Part shown: piece after piece, positions 45,238-57,907 of the stretch
Layout: each line of letters opens with the position of its first letter
How positions within the stretch are numbered: position 1 is the stretch's first letter
From: Cannabis sativa
Taxonomy: Eukaryota; Streptophyta; Magnoliopsida; Rosales; Cannabaceae
Assembly: GCF_029168945.1 (NCBI RefSeq)
Contig: NC_083603.1
Coordinates: forward strand, 47,006,406 to 47,070,405
Direction: 5' to 3'
DNA: 64,000 nucleotides
The notes under the pieces: model-generated
Told to the model about the DNA's origin: nothing
Database searches by the model: none
What the model saw: the letters and a program-made list of their open reading frames with translations, nothing else
Translations under genes and position numbers: made by a program

Positions 45238-47514
45238 AACATTGCTTAAAGTCATATGCCTTTATGGGACCATTAATTAGTATCATCATTCATTGACAAT
45301 CCAAACAAATAGAGACAGACAAGCTTTTCAGGTCTTACTATTGGTAGTTTTGGCCCCACAAAGGTGTAAAACCTTTGTGGCTTACTTGGTGATAAATGGT
45401 CTTGGAAACTCAACCTCAAAAACATTATCTCTCAAAGAGGTTTTTTGGCCAAAGAAGAAAATAATAGCAAATTATCTATAAAGAAATGCACACCAACATA
45501 ATTTTTATATATCTATATCGATTTGTATGCATATATTCAGAATAGTGAGAGGTGGTGAGGCCAAAAAATCCAAGACTATGGACTTGTAATTGGTTAGTGG
45601 AAATTAAATCATCCAATCTAATAATAACCGATCGATCCAATTACAACCGACCGCCAAACATCAGATATCTAATTGTGATCGGATCGGATTTGATGTTATT
45701 TTTAATATCCAATTGGATCGGATCGGATGTTGGATAGGGTGTCCAAAAATCTAATACATTCAACATCTAATCGAATTAATTAGTATTTTCATTTAGATTG
45801 GATGAGTAATTAGATTTTATATGGTTATACGTAAAATATATATATATAAAAATTAACATTAAAATTTTACTTTTTTTTTATTGGATGGATCCAATCCAAT
45901 CCAATAGATACTAGACCTAAAATATTAGATAGATCCAATTCGATCCAAAAAATACTAAGTCTAAAATATTGAATAAACCTAAATTAAACTAATAAATATA
46001 TATAAAATACATCCAATAGATAGAACTGATCTAATCCAATATTCAATAGATGTTGAATTGATTGGATGACTGAAATTAATTGGATCGGATCGGATAGTAA
46101 AATCTAACATCCAATATATAATTAGATTGGATCTGAATAGGCCTAAAAATATTGGATGTAATCTAATGAATATCCTTGGAATAGTAATACATTCAGTGCC
46201 AAAAACAAAGAGGGCCAACCTATAAAGAGAATTTTAAATTAGGTCCATTGTCAGGGTTCCAATGTCATTTTCAATCTTTCGTAAGCCATTATACTAATGC
46301 CAAGGGTGGTTATTTGTTCTGAACCTACATAACCTCAAGCCAAAATCACCTAAGACAAGGACAACCTCAACCAACATGCATTAACTTCTCATATGTTTTA
46401 GTTATAAACTCTTCAGTTCATAGTAAGTGGGTCCTTCATTAAGTTTTCAAGTCTTGTGAGATATTGTGTTTCATTTATTAATGTGCTTTCATTAAGAATA
46501 AGAACATGAAGAGAGATCATTGCTTCTTTAGATTATTATGTGCATTTTAAATAAAAAGCACATATAGAACATAGCCAGTCCCATGTTTTAGGGGTTTTTT
46601 TTTTTCTCATAATAATCAATGCATAGACCAAAATTAAGGGATTATGAACAATGCTCATCAACGGACTAAAGACAATCCCCAAAAACATGTTTTGGTGTTT
46701 TTAATAAGCTCTTCTTAAAAGGAGTACCCAAAAACATTGTCACATAACATAAATATATTATTTTCTGGCCTCTAGAACCAAAACCCAAGGAGGCAATCAC
46801 AAAATGAGAGGAAGTAGCCACCAAAACAGAAGAGCTCTTATTAGTTCCTTTCTATGGAATGGTTCCTCTATGAGCCATTAAGCTCCATAATGCATAACAA
46901 CAAAAGGGTGGGGCTTGGCTTGTGTTGAGAATTATTTAGTTCCATCTCAAAATTAATTGGTGATGAGTGGAGTAACTCATATTCTTATGTATAGCTAGAT
47001 ACTTTTACATTTAATTCGACAATATTATGCAATAACTTGTTTATCTAAACCCATCATCAAACTTCATAAAGGCCTTGAAATTGAGTAGTAGTAAACAAAA
47101 CTAACGCTATCAAGTATCAAACATCTTATTCGAAAACACAAACAGTAAAACAGTTATGGAAAGTAAAATATATGGATTTGAGTCATGCAAGATATTTTCA
47201 AACATTCTTTATTTTTTCTTTTTATTTTTGATAGCCGATTCTTTCTGACTGTTGCTCCATAGATATTATCAGAAAAAAAAAAAAAAAAAAAAAAAAATCA
47301 ATTTTCAGACCAAGTAGTAATAAGAAAACGATAAAAGCGCACCAAAACAGTTTATAAAAAAAAAAAAGAAAAAAAAAAAAAAAAAGTCGAATTTGTATAT
47401 GGGATTTTAAAAAAATCTTTCAAATATATGACAGGTTTTTTGTTAGGTCACATTTTATGGCATTTTATACTTTTTGGGCTTTTGTATATGGATGGATTTT
47501 TAGAGAAAATTATA
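45238..47514. other. Intergenic DNA, no gene seen
   Basis: Apart from a GGATCGGAT-rich stretch (listed separately) and poly-A runs at 47273-47385, nothing is recognisable. Short frames (45293-45481, 45552-45737, 45979-46218) show no domain pattern or exon-like context. Confidence 0.5.
45600..46150. repeat. Stretch rich in GGATCGGAT / AATCCAATCC motifs
   Basis: GATCGGATCGGAT occurs near 45677, 45717 and 46083. The complementary-like AATCCAATCCAAT and CTAATCCAAT occur near 45889 and 46030. The mix of both orientations gives many weak inverted pairings, as in a worn foldback or MITE-like element. Ends and target duplication could not be defined. Confidence 0.5.
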
Positions 47515-49008
47515 GGGAATTTTACAAAAATACTGTTTTTGGACCAAAACTTTACAATTATACTGGGACACGGCAAAAATAACATTTTTACTGCCCCAGC
47601 CCAATTTCATTACTTTTGTACTGCCCAAGCCCAACAGCATAACATTTATACTGTGTGTGTGGGGAAACAACCTTCTTCGTGTGTGGGGAGACGCCGGAGA
47701 CGGAAATCACCAAGAAAAAACCATTAAAACCGGCAAGAATAAACAAAAGCAGTAAAATCGACGTCAATAAATAATCATGGCAAAACAACAGTAAAACAAC
47801 ACTAAAACAATCAAACAAAACAAAAGAAAAAAATGATTAAAAAAAACAAACAATCTGCTGCACAACCTCAACACCAGATGCAAAATCAACTATATTTGCA
47901 AGTCTATTCCTAGAAAATTATAAAAAAAAAAAACTACTAAAACAACACTGAAACAACACAAAAATAAATGAAGCAAATATAACTACTTAGAAAAATATAA
48001 AAGAAACACACACCTCAAAACTCTCTTGTGAGTGAGCTCGTCAAATATATTTATAGGAGAACCAAAAGAAAAAAACCACAAAAATAGCCAAAGAGAACGA
48101 AGAAGAAATGTATTTATAGCCTCCATCTTCCACACTCACAGACATAACCATCACAACAACACGAGAACACCCAGAAAATACCTATTAATTCAAATAAATA
48201 AATCATGAAAAACAACAGTAAAACAATACTAAAACAATACTAAAACAAAAAAAACAATAAAAAAAAATGATCAAAAATTAACTATGTTGTGCACATCCTC
48301 AATACTAAATGCACTATATTTGCAAGAAAAGTTCTAGAAAATTAGAACAAAAAAAAACCACACTAAATCTTATATTTTAAAAAAAAAAAACATAACTAAG
48401 AACTTCAAAAAATTAAAAAAAAAAAAAAAGAAGAAGAAGAAAAGAAAAGAAGATGAAGAAGAAGAACTAAGAACTATCACCTTCATGGTCTTCCTTCCCC
48501 TCATCATCTCAGCCATGAATTATCTCATCATCTCAGATGGTGTTCTAAGTTTCTTTCTTTTCCTTCAATATAATTTTTTTTTTGAATGGTTCCTTCAATA
48601 TAATTAAGTATATATAATAGTAGAGTTGGACATCATATATATATGTTGATAGGAGAGGAGATGTACGTGGCAAGCATGCATGAATGTTATGATGTTATAA
48701 CATATTAATTTTCAAATTTTAAATGCAAACAAAAAAACTATAAAAATGATTAAAATGCTTGTCACTTTTGTCACATCCCACATCCAATCAACTTTTCTAA
48801 TAAAACAAAAAAAACTTTAAATATTGATGTGAGAAAATCTTATAGAGATATGTACACAAAAAAGTCTATATTGTTGATTCAAAAAAAAAAAAAAAAAAAA
48901 AGTTGGCAGCCGGGAAAAAAAAGAAAAAACAGTACAAAAGTTATTTTTGGAGTGTAACAGTATAAAAGAAAGAAAATGGGAAAACACAGTAAACTGTGTA
49001 AATTTCCC
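47515..49008. mobile_element. MULE-like inverted-repeat element
   Basis: The left end GGGAATTTTACAAAAATACTG pairs with the right end (complement of TGGGAAATTTACACAGTTTA). Further inward, ACAATTATACTGGGACACGG pairs with the right-arm TTATACTGTTACACTCC, and AAAATAACATTTTTACTG with AAAATAACTTTTGTACTG. An 8-bp direct repeat, aaattata, flanks it (47507-47514 and 49009-49016). Inside, AAAACAACAGTAAAACAACA-type phrases occur twice (about 47780 and 48210). The short frames on both strands near 47428-47818 show nothing protein-like. Confidence 0.65.
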
Positions 49009-50199
49009 AAATTATATGGTATACCCACTTTATTTTATTTGTTTTAATTTTTATTTCTATTTTTATATCTTTTAAAATATACCCACTTTTATAGATGATA
49101 TCCCCATTAGACTCTTTAGATTAATGTAAATTATATGATAGACTTAAGTAGAGAATGAGAGTATAATGGGTAATCCACTCAAAAAAGTGAGTATATTTAA
49201 TAAAATATAATATGAAAGTATTTTTGATTAATGAATACAAAAAAGTAGTATTTTTCAACTTATCCCAAATTTGTAAGGGGAATAATTTAGGGTCTAGTGT
49301 ACACGTGGTAAATTTTTTAGTGGCTTCACGTAATATTAATTTTAAAAATAATTATAAATATTTATAAAATTAAAAAATCAGAAAAAAAATAATTTTAAAA
49401 ATATTTTCTTTTTAGAATATTAACAGCTAAACTACGAGAACTTTAAATTTTGTAACCGTTAATCATAAAAATAAAAAAGCATCGTATTTACCGTTATTTT
49501 CGTTCTTTTGTAGACTTGTAGTTAATAGATGGTTGGGCCCACGCTCACAATGTAATTCATTGTCCCATAAATCCATGACCCATGAGATTGGGCTTCCATT
49601 TAGACCAAATCATATTATCCAATCAATGGAATATGATCCAAGTTCGTTGGACCATATTTCTCTTTTTTCTTTGTGGGAGTTTTACAAAAATATTGAGTTT
49701 TTGGATAAATGTTTACAATGTTACTATCATATGGTAAAAATTACTTCTATACTGTTCTGATCTTTTTTTTTTCTTGTATACTGTAGACATCAAATATCAA
49801 GAATAATGCCTCCATCTTCGACATCCACACACAGAACTACCACAACAACACGAACACACCTAGAAAACAACCATTAATTTTAGCAAGATTGAGTAAAACA
49901 GTGAAATCGACGTCGAATAAATAATTATGGTAGAATAACTATAAAACAACACTAAAACAAATTAAAAAACAAAAGGAAAAAGGATTAAAAAAACTAATCA
50001 TCTTCTGCACAACCTCAATACCATATGCAATAGCAGCTATATTTGCAAGTTTAGTTCTGAAAAATCATAATAAAAAAGCTACTAAATTAAACCTAAACCA
50101 ACACAAAACATAAATGTCATAAACATAAATACTCTTATCATGCCAAAAGTGATACCCTAATTGCCTAAATTTACAAAAATAAAAACTTTCGACAATACT
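49009..50199. other. Intergenic DNA with a fragment related to the MULE-like element
   Basis: No gene is visible. From about 49677, GGGAGTTTTACAAAAATATT starts a sequence like the left arm of the 47515 element, and 49795-50060 matches its inside (CTCCATCTTC, AAAATCGACGTC-like, AAAACAACACTAAAACAA). A clean right end was not found. Confidence 0.5.
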
Positions 50200-50699
50200 G
50201 ATTTCGGTCCCTAAAATATATAGCTTGTTAAGAATTCCCCCTAAACTTTTACATTTATAAAAATTTAGTGTAATGCCCGTATTTGAAAACTTGCTAAACT
50301 GAAATTAATTTTACTATATATTATTTATATAATCTTATAGATCGGGATCCCGAGTATAAAACACAGTTGAAATTACAGTTGCTAATGTAAAGTCTCATAA
50401 TATTTTTTTTTACAAAATACAGGGCAGCTACAAAAGGTGACTCAAAATGTTATAAGACTGAAACCCGCCAGCTTGCACTGCCGCGATATATACAATCCTT
50501 GCCAAGCTCCAACTCACTACTCCTCTAGCTTAGCTTTTCCCTTACCTACACAAGGTAGCAAACTGATGAGTCAATAGACTCAGTAAGATATGCATAAACA
50601 TATATAAGCAATGCTATCCCAGCTTTATGCTTAAGCCGTCCTGAGCCCAATTGCTAAGCTCACCAAATGGTTAAGAACATTCTCAACGGAAGTATGACC

Positions 50700-52530
50700 T
50701 GTTGGGTTTTGTGCCCTAAATAAAACTCATTTTAATATAATCAGATTTACTAATTAATAAAGATAAGAAATTGCATTTTATGTTGCATGGTTCACATGAT
50801 TTATTTCATGATTATATTTAATGTATAAATTCTATTAAGTCCAGAACATACATATATTTGTTTATGATTATAGTGTCTCCAGCACAGTGGAATATAATCA
50901 TGATTATGTGTTCAAAAGTTTAATTCCCATGATTTATCAGTTCACTAGATTTAGACTGACATGATAATCAGCGATAAGGTATACTTACACCTTGGATAAG
51001 TGTTATGTCCTTGTAATGTCCTTTCCAGGGCATTGACAAAGTTTACCAGTATCGGATGTAATATCTTTCTAAGTCAATATTAATGGTTGATCTTAGGTCT
51101 ATGGATCTTAATCCTTATATGGTTAGGTTTAACTTAGTTGTATTATTTATGTTCTTCAATTTGTTCGTTAAAGTCGACCAATTAGATCTTCTTGTGACAT
51201 ACAGATTAAGGACATGGTAGTTCAATTGAGTGGGAGCGCTGATCAGAAATATGGAATCCATAGCTTCTATAAGTATTTAGAAGTGAAATGATGATTTCTT
51301 TTCGAGTTTGGCTGGATAGAGATAAATGATTGAGGCCTCATTTCAGTAATTATATTAGTTTACTAAAGTATCATTTATATGTTGCTAAGTGTTTTAAGAA
51401 TAAAATACATTGAAATGTAGAACGGTAAATTTGTCCCTATTCAATGTAGATCATCTATAGAGGATCTTTGACTATTAGGAACAATGGATAATCATAACGT
51501 ATCTATATCGTGGTACATATAGAGCGTTTTATATAACTGAGAGTGTTTATAATTCTAATCTATAGTGGCGCAAGACAGAATTAATAAGTTAGAGAATTTA
51601 CTTGGTAAATTCTAGATCTACTAATTGAAAGTTCGATTATATAGGCCCATGGTCCCCTCACTAGTTGAGATAATACTGCTTGCAGACTCAATTAATTGAT
51701 TTTGATTAATCAATCATAATTCTAAAATTAGACTATGTCTTATTTAAGAATTTTCACTAAGCAATGGCTTAATTGTGAAGAATAGAGGTTTTGGGTCAAT
51801 TTATTAATTAAAAGACTTTGTATGGTCTAATTAATAAATTATATAAATGAAAATTTTATTTAGTAATTAATTATAATTATTAAATAAATAGTTTTGACAT
51901 TTATAGGATTGAACTGGAAAATATGGTATTATTGAAAAGAAGAATAAGTGGTTGAAATAAAGTGGCAAAAATTTAACTAGAGAATGGTCCACTGTAGTGT
52001 ACGACCATGATGTGGATTTTTGCCCAATATTTTATTCTTTTTTAATCCATATAATTTAGCCTTAAGCGCTAGTTGAAACACTATAAAAGGAACATGATGC
52101 TCTCATCTCATTCTCTTGCTTGTCAACTTAACTAATGTTAACTTGACTATTCAACCAACCTAGATTAGAGAGTTCCTTCCTTAGTGATTTCAGCCTCTTT
52201 TATTGTTCTTCACTATTCGAAACCTTGAGTGAATGAGTGCTATGCCCACACATAGCAAGTCAAGTACTCAATCATAGTGAGTAAGACGGTAGTAACCAAA
52301 CTCGAAGGAGAGAAAGAGATCCAAGTTCAGATCTTGATAATGCTCTGCTACAGAAAGGAATCAAGGGCTAGAGATCTTGAATGGAAGGAGTCATTATATT
52401 CCGCTGCAATCAATGTAAGGTTTTCTTAAACCCTTATGTGTTTATTTCATTGTTTTAGAGAATTCATATTTAGGATGTTAATTTAACATACTTGTTAGTA
52501 AATCTAGATCTTGGTAAAATATTCCCAACA
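50700..52530 (+). mobile_element. Copia solo LTR nested in the Gypsy-type LTR
   Basis: An 1831-bp LTR from TGTTGGGTTTTGTGCCC to ATTCCCAACA with a perfect 5-bp duplication tgacc (50695-50699 and 52531-52535). It aligns closely with the LTR at 60969-62797 (both read AAACTCATTT-A/C-AATATAATC after the start). No primer site or internal DNA follows, so recombination between two LTRs has removed the rest. Confidence 0.9.
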
Positions 52531-53126
52531 TGACCACCATACCATATGCACTAAAGTACTGACTCCGTACTCGTATTGGTAGGGCCATTAGTGTACTCCC
52601 GAGAGTTACTGAGTGTTGTACCACATGCACGATGTACCTCCTGGTACTCGTATTGGTAACATTGTAACTACCCTAAAACCCTACATTGTACTAACACTCT
52701 TAAAATTACATTTTCGTTAGTGTTAGTAGTGTAAACAATTAAAAACATGCATACATCCACATATATATACTTTATGCAATCTTATCTAGTTTCCGTGCTC
52801 AGGCGTGCCAGTCAGCTTGAGTGGAACAACAGCTCGACGTATTACAGGGCCCTATTCCACAATATTTAAAATTCGATTAGAGACATGCCAAAATACTTAT
52901 CGGGGACTTAAAACCAAAACTAAGAATAACACTATCGATGAATAGGATGGTAATACCCTAAAGATCACAAAAACACAAGTACTAAAATCCATGCATATAA
53001 CCTATTTTGAGCTAGAGAAAAATCAAGAAGAAGAGGGCTAAAATGATATACCTTGAATTGGAGTCCTCTATTTTGCTAGGATCACACAAAATTAAGCTGA
53101 AAACTCCAAAGCTTCAGCTGGTTCCT

Positions 53127-53128
<2 letters not shown>

Positions 53129-53219
<91 letters not shown>

Positions 53220-53240
53220 TGTGTGTGTGTGTGTGTGTGT
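53129..53240. repeat. (GA)n(GT)n microsatellite
   Basis: About 44 GA units directly followed by about 11 GT units, in the Gypsy-type LTR. Long pure tracts like this vary in length between individuals and assemblies. Confidence 0.95.
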
Positions 53241-54810
53241 AGGTTTTCTAGGTTTTTCTATTATCTTTCTCTAATAAATAAAACTCATCTTACTTCATTA
53301 AAATCAATCCTAATATTCAGCCTATAATGTCCACAAAAGACAAAAAAAAAAGGGTTTCTAACAAAATGACCTTTTTATCCTTAAATATAGTTCAAATGTT
53401 TAAGACCATCCAAGGGTAGTTTAGTCATTTACCAACCCTGACTAATCCCCGATACTTCCAATGCCTAACAATGGTACCCTGCTATTAACATTCTAAATCA
53501 TACAAAACGTAACTCTCTAATGGCCCACGTCGCTTTCCATCGCTACTGAACACAATCACAGAAAAATGAGAAATTCATATGTATAGCATAATCTATACAT
53601 GTTGAAATTAAATAAATCTCCACAAATATGCAAATCATAATTAATAATTAAATCTCATAAATAAACCCCAGTTACTTGATAATCTAACTTATTAATATAA
53701 ACAATCTTTACATTTAGTCCTTCTGTTAGGTTTCGTTCCATTATTCCGTTTAAATGATGACGTGTCTTTGTCAATTAGCAACATTACCCCTTAAACTTTG
53801 ACAACTATCAGATCGTACTCCATCAAAATAAAAATAAGAAAGATTCAATATATTTTAGTAACTCTTAAAAAATTAATATTGATCTTAAGAAAAAATCTTT
53901 TGAATGTTTAAGAAAATTTAAAAATTAATTAAACAATATAAAAAATTATTTATTTTTTATTAAAAAATTCATTTAAATATTAAAAAAATATATTAAAAAA
54001 TCAATTTTCCTAAAAACTAAATTCTACGAGAATAAACTTGGGTATGTTTTATTTTTATGAAAAAAATATAGATTTATTTAAGTAAACATAACATTTTTTT
54101 TTTAAATAATTTTATATTTTTATTGAATTTTTAATTATTTGTTAAGATATGAGTTTATAAATATAAATAAGTTTGATTTTTTTAAAAAAATTCTTAATTT
54201 ATTTAAATTATTTATAAGATTCTCAAGAAATAATATAAGTTTTTTTAATATAAAATTAATTTTTTTTAATTAATTTAATATTTTTATCTAATTTTATAAT
54301 AATTTATATTTTTTCTGAATTAATAGAATATTATAATTACATTAAAAAAATAAAATATTATAATTTTTAAAATTATTTTTTTTTAATAAAAGGAGGCAAA
54401 ATTTTATATTGGTTAAAGTCTAGGGGTAAAAATGCTAATTTTTAACGGTAAAAGAAACGAAACTTAACAGAATGGGCATAATTATGTAAGGGTAAATGGT
54501 GGCAAAACTCCTAAAACTTTCATTTTAGTTTCACTTAATCCCAAAACCCAAATTTGGGCGGTAAAACCCCCAATACTCGTGTGCTGTTAGCAATTTAACA
54601 CTTCCGTCCAAATTTAGCTGTTAACTGACAGGTTGGATTGTCCACGTGGACACAATATACACGTGGCACAATTTTATTGGTCCACGTAAATAATTATATT
54701 AAAAAAATAAAATAAAATTAATTTAAAATTATAAAAAATTATTAAAAAATATTTTTTTCTTTTTTTTTATTTCTTTTTTTCTTTTCTTTCTTTTTCTATC
54801 TATTCATCTC

Positions 54811-54812
<2 letters not shown>

Positions 54813-54870
<58 letters not shown>
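54813..54870. repeat. (CT)n tract at inner end of left arm
   Basis: About 29 pure CT units. Its partner in the right arm is the (GA)n tract at 55675-55732. A further GA tract lies at about 55532-55580. Confidence 0.95.
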
Positions 54871-54874
<4 letters not shown>

Positions 54875-54879
54875 TTCCA

Positions 54880-55040
54880 CCACCTCCATCCAAAGTCACT
54901 GTAAACACCACCACCAACACAACCGAAACTACCATCATCCGTAGCCACCGTAAACACCTCCACCCACCACTACCGAAACCACCACCATCCATAACCATCG
55001 TAAACACCACCACCCACCACTACCGAAACTACCACCACAA
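54880..55040. repeat. Minisatellite, about 60-bp units
   Basis: The phrase ACCGTAAACACC, followed by a CACCCACCACTACCGAAAC-like run and ACCACCATCCATA, repeats about two and a half times. It lies inside the MULE-like element. Confidence 0.7.
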
Positions 55041-55527
55041 CCTATATTTCAAATCCATATCACACAAAAAAATAAATACTAAAACTAAATTTAAACAAAT
55101 TCAAATCCAACAAACAAATAAACACACACAAATATATACACAAAATTTCAGTCCCAAAACTCAAATCAGAAAACCTTAAATTTATTTTCCCCACAACAAT
55201 TATCTTTGCTCAAATCTGAAAAATAATGAACACAATAATACCCAAATAGGGATATCCATACACAGATCTTGATGATTGCAATTTTTTTTTTAGAAATCCC
55301 TAAGATCTAAAGAGAGAGAAAGAAAGAGAGAGGAGATCGGGCAGATAGAGAGAGAGGGGATCGGGTTTTACCTGGCGTGGTGGTCCTCGACGATGGCGAC
55401 GACACCTGGGTCCGTGGTCCTCGACGACGACGGCGACGACGACGTGGTCATGAGGTTGGGTATTATCGGGAGAGAAAGAGAAGATGGCTGAGAGAGAGAG
55501 AGATAGGGGAATCGAGAAAGAGAAGAT

Positions 55528-55586
<59 letters not shown>

Positions 55587-55669
55587 GGTATCGAGAGAGA
55601 TGGCTGAGAGAGAGAGGGGGATCAAGAGAGATCAAAGATGCAGATGATGGTGGTCTTCTCGGGCTGCCT

Positions 55670-55737
<68 letters not shown>

Positions 55738-56143
55738 AAAGTGGGTATTTGCAAAAATGAAAAAGAAAATAAAGGAAAAAAAAAAGAAAAAGAGAAAAAG
55801 AAAAAAAGAAAAATAGTTTTTTAATGATTTTAAAGAAAAAAAAATATCTTTTTTTTTTAATTTTTTTTAATATAATTATTTACGTGGGCCTATAAAATTG
55901 TGTCACGTGTATATTATGTCCACATGGACAATCTAACATGGCATTTAACAGCTAAATTTAGACGGAAGTGTTAAATTGCTAACAGAACACGAGTATTGGG
56001 GGTTTTACCGCCCAAATTTAGGTTTTGAGATTAAGTGAAACTAAAATAAAAGTTTTGGGGTTTTACCGCCATTTACTCAATTATGTAATTTTTATAATTT
56101 AGAAAAAAATTTTAACAAGCCGTATATTTTAAATGACAAAATT

Positions 56144-57000
56144 AACTACTTTCAAAAATTTATTGATAAAAAATATTAATTATTGTATTTATTATGATAG
56201 AAATTAGAAAGGGAGCGTTTCACAACTTCACATTATGATGTATGATTGCTTTGGGAGACATAAACTCGTGGAGAATCAGTTTTATTCTAATCCATCGAGG
56301 TTTCTTCCAATCACGATTCCCAACTCTACTATCCTTTTCTACTTTCAAACCTTATTAAATGGTCACAAAAGGACTCTAAAAGTCTTGTCACCATGATGTT
56401 TATTTTGATTTTTATAATGAAAAATTAGTAGCTTAATGTCTATAAAGTACTATGCCACTTACACTATATATATATAAATAAAAATTAAAATAAACCAAAC
56501 ACTAATCACTGTCATTTGAAGTCAATTATTTAGTCTTATTGAGTATGTATGTACTATCTACTTGCCAAGTTTATTCATTTACTTTTATGTTATATGCGTT
56601 GTTTGAATTATATATACATTTTTAATATACAAACTTAAAACATAAACTAATAAAAAGAAATATTTAATAGTGTGATAAAAAATAATTCAAATTTAAAATA
56701 CAATAAATATTATACGAAATTTAACAGAACATTTATCACAATGCAAAAGTTGCACTTATTATTTTTTATTTACTTTTATATTATTTTTATTATTTTATTA
56801 TATTATATTTAACTATGATATTAAAGTATAAACTACTTATATTTTTTTTTGTTCGTAAAAGAAAATTAATGATAAAATTGTTATAAAATAATTATGAATA
56901 ATATAAAAAAGATAAGAAGAACACGATGAAAAGAGAAAGATATTAAAAAAGTTATCTTTATCTGACATTTTGTTTACTATAAAGATTTAATTCATATCAT
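56144..57000. other. AT-rich intergenic DNA, no gene seen
   Basis: No long frame, clear repeat or transposon end could be recognised. Confidence 0.5.
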
Positions 57001-57900
57001 AACGATGACCAGTTGTAGATCAACATAAATCTTGAGTAATCATGAACTTCTGTTCATGTTATTAGTTTTTTTGATTCACTCGTTAAAGTTTTTCAGAGAA
57101 GATGATTCTTACAACTTCTATGGGAATCTAATAATGTGGATGGCTAGAAACATGATCTATAATTATAAAATTCTGACCTTCCTAATGGATCAAATGTTGA
57201 TTCCCTTTAAGTGTTAATTTTGGAGCTGGAAATTGTGCACAAATTTAGATAAGGTCTAAATTATAATTCCACTAGTGAATTAATGGTAATAAAGGATAAA
57301 AAATTAATTAAAAGGGTAAAACAATAATTTGACCAAATATAATTACAAACAAAGATATAGAAGGCTAATCACTAGAATTGATTATATGAATGGACACTCC
57401 AGTAAAATAAATATAATTCTATAATTACTAAGAGTTCAATTCTATATTTATAGTGGAGTAATCATGGAATTAATAAACAAAGATTATTTGTTTGATGAGA
57501 CTCAATAAATAATTTAGTTTATTGGAGCTTAGAATATAAGTCTATGGTCCCCGAATTGCCACCTCAAAATACAATCATGGAAAGGGATACATAGTTGTAT
57601 AATACCGTTCGGGAAAAATCTATTTTTGAATTGGCAAAATAGTGATTATTTATTTCTGTAAAAAATAAATAATTTTTCAAATTAATTAAATAAAGAAAAG
57701 ACAAAAGTTGTTAAGACAAAAATTATCAAGATTATATTTGTTGAGACAAAAGTTATCAGGATAAAAGATACCATTCTTTTCCTAAATAAGACAAGGTAGG
57801 CGCCTACCCTAGTGTAGGGTGCTCCTATTGGTTTTATATTTTTTGGTTAATTAATTATTTAATTAATTTAATTAGATAAATATTTGAATTTAAAAAGTGG
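57001..57900 (+). repeat. Diverged Copia LTR-like remnant
   Basis: Between about 57400 and 57560 the order of short phrases (a target like GAATTAATAA, then ATTGGAGCTTAGAATATA, then CTATGGTCCCC) parallels the region at about 15230-15310 in the main Copia LTR, but with many differences. It is probably an LTR of a distant relative. Ends were not found. The 61-aa frame at 57032-57217 is not supported as a gene. Confidence 0.4.
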
Positions 57901-57907
57901 TTATAGA

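Larger units (their letters stand above)
50269..53712 (-). mobile_element. Gypsy-type solo LTR, itself split by a Copia LTR
   Basis: It starts TGTAATGCCCGTATTTG and ends CTTTACA (plus strand), flanked by a perfect 5-bp duplication tttag (50264-50268 and 53713-53717). It matches the minus-oriented LTR at 7983-9955 and lacks any internal region. Without the nested insertion it is about 1.6 kb. A long GA/GT microsatellite lies at 53129-53240. Confidence 0.88.
54490..56078. mobile_element. MULE-like element with about 390-bp inverted arms
   Basis: A 1589-bp element starting GGGTAAATGGTGGC and ending with its complement (GCCATTTACTC). It is flanked by a perfect 10-bp duplication aattatgtaa (54480-54489 and 56079-56088). 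The arms (54490-54870 and 55675-56078) pair over a CACGTGGAC-type region and end inward in (CT)n and (GA)n tracts. The 10-bp duplication and long arms fit Mutator-like transposons. There is no transposase. The centre holds a CCACCACC-rich tandem stretch (54880-55040) and a GC-rich GACGACGGCGACGACG segment (55370-55450), possibly captured host DNA. Open frames on both strands here are Ser-Leu or Arg-Glu runs from the microsatellites. Confidence 0.85.
50200..56143. mobile_element. Inverted-repeat DNA element split by later insertions
   Basis: The left piece (about 50200-50268, continued at 53718-53830) and the right piece (about 54360-54479, continued at 56089-56143) are inverted repeats once the inserted elements are removed. 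Left: AAAATATATAGCTTGTTAAG, a CTAAACTTTTACATTTATAA stretch, then TTCTGTTAGGTTTCGTTCC. Right, read in complement: AAAATATACGGCTTGTTAAA, then TTCTGTTAAGTTTCGTTTC and a block of CCCCTAGACTTTAACC. So an element of about 1 kb with arms near 200 bp was later filled to 5.9 kb. Outer ends are approximate and no target duplication was defined. Confidence 0.65.

Noticed and set aside
47428..47818. Short frames on both strands near the left arm of a MULE-like element
   Set aside because: They lie within the inverted-repeat arm and show no transposase motif.
55300..55675. Ser-Leu-rich and Arg-Glu-rich frames on both strands
   Set aside because: They are translations of (CT)n and (GA)n microsatellites inside the MULE-like element.
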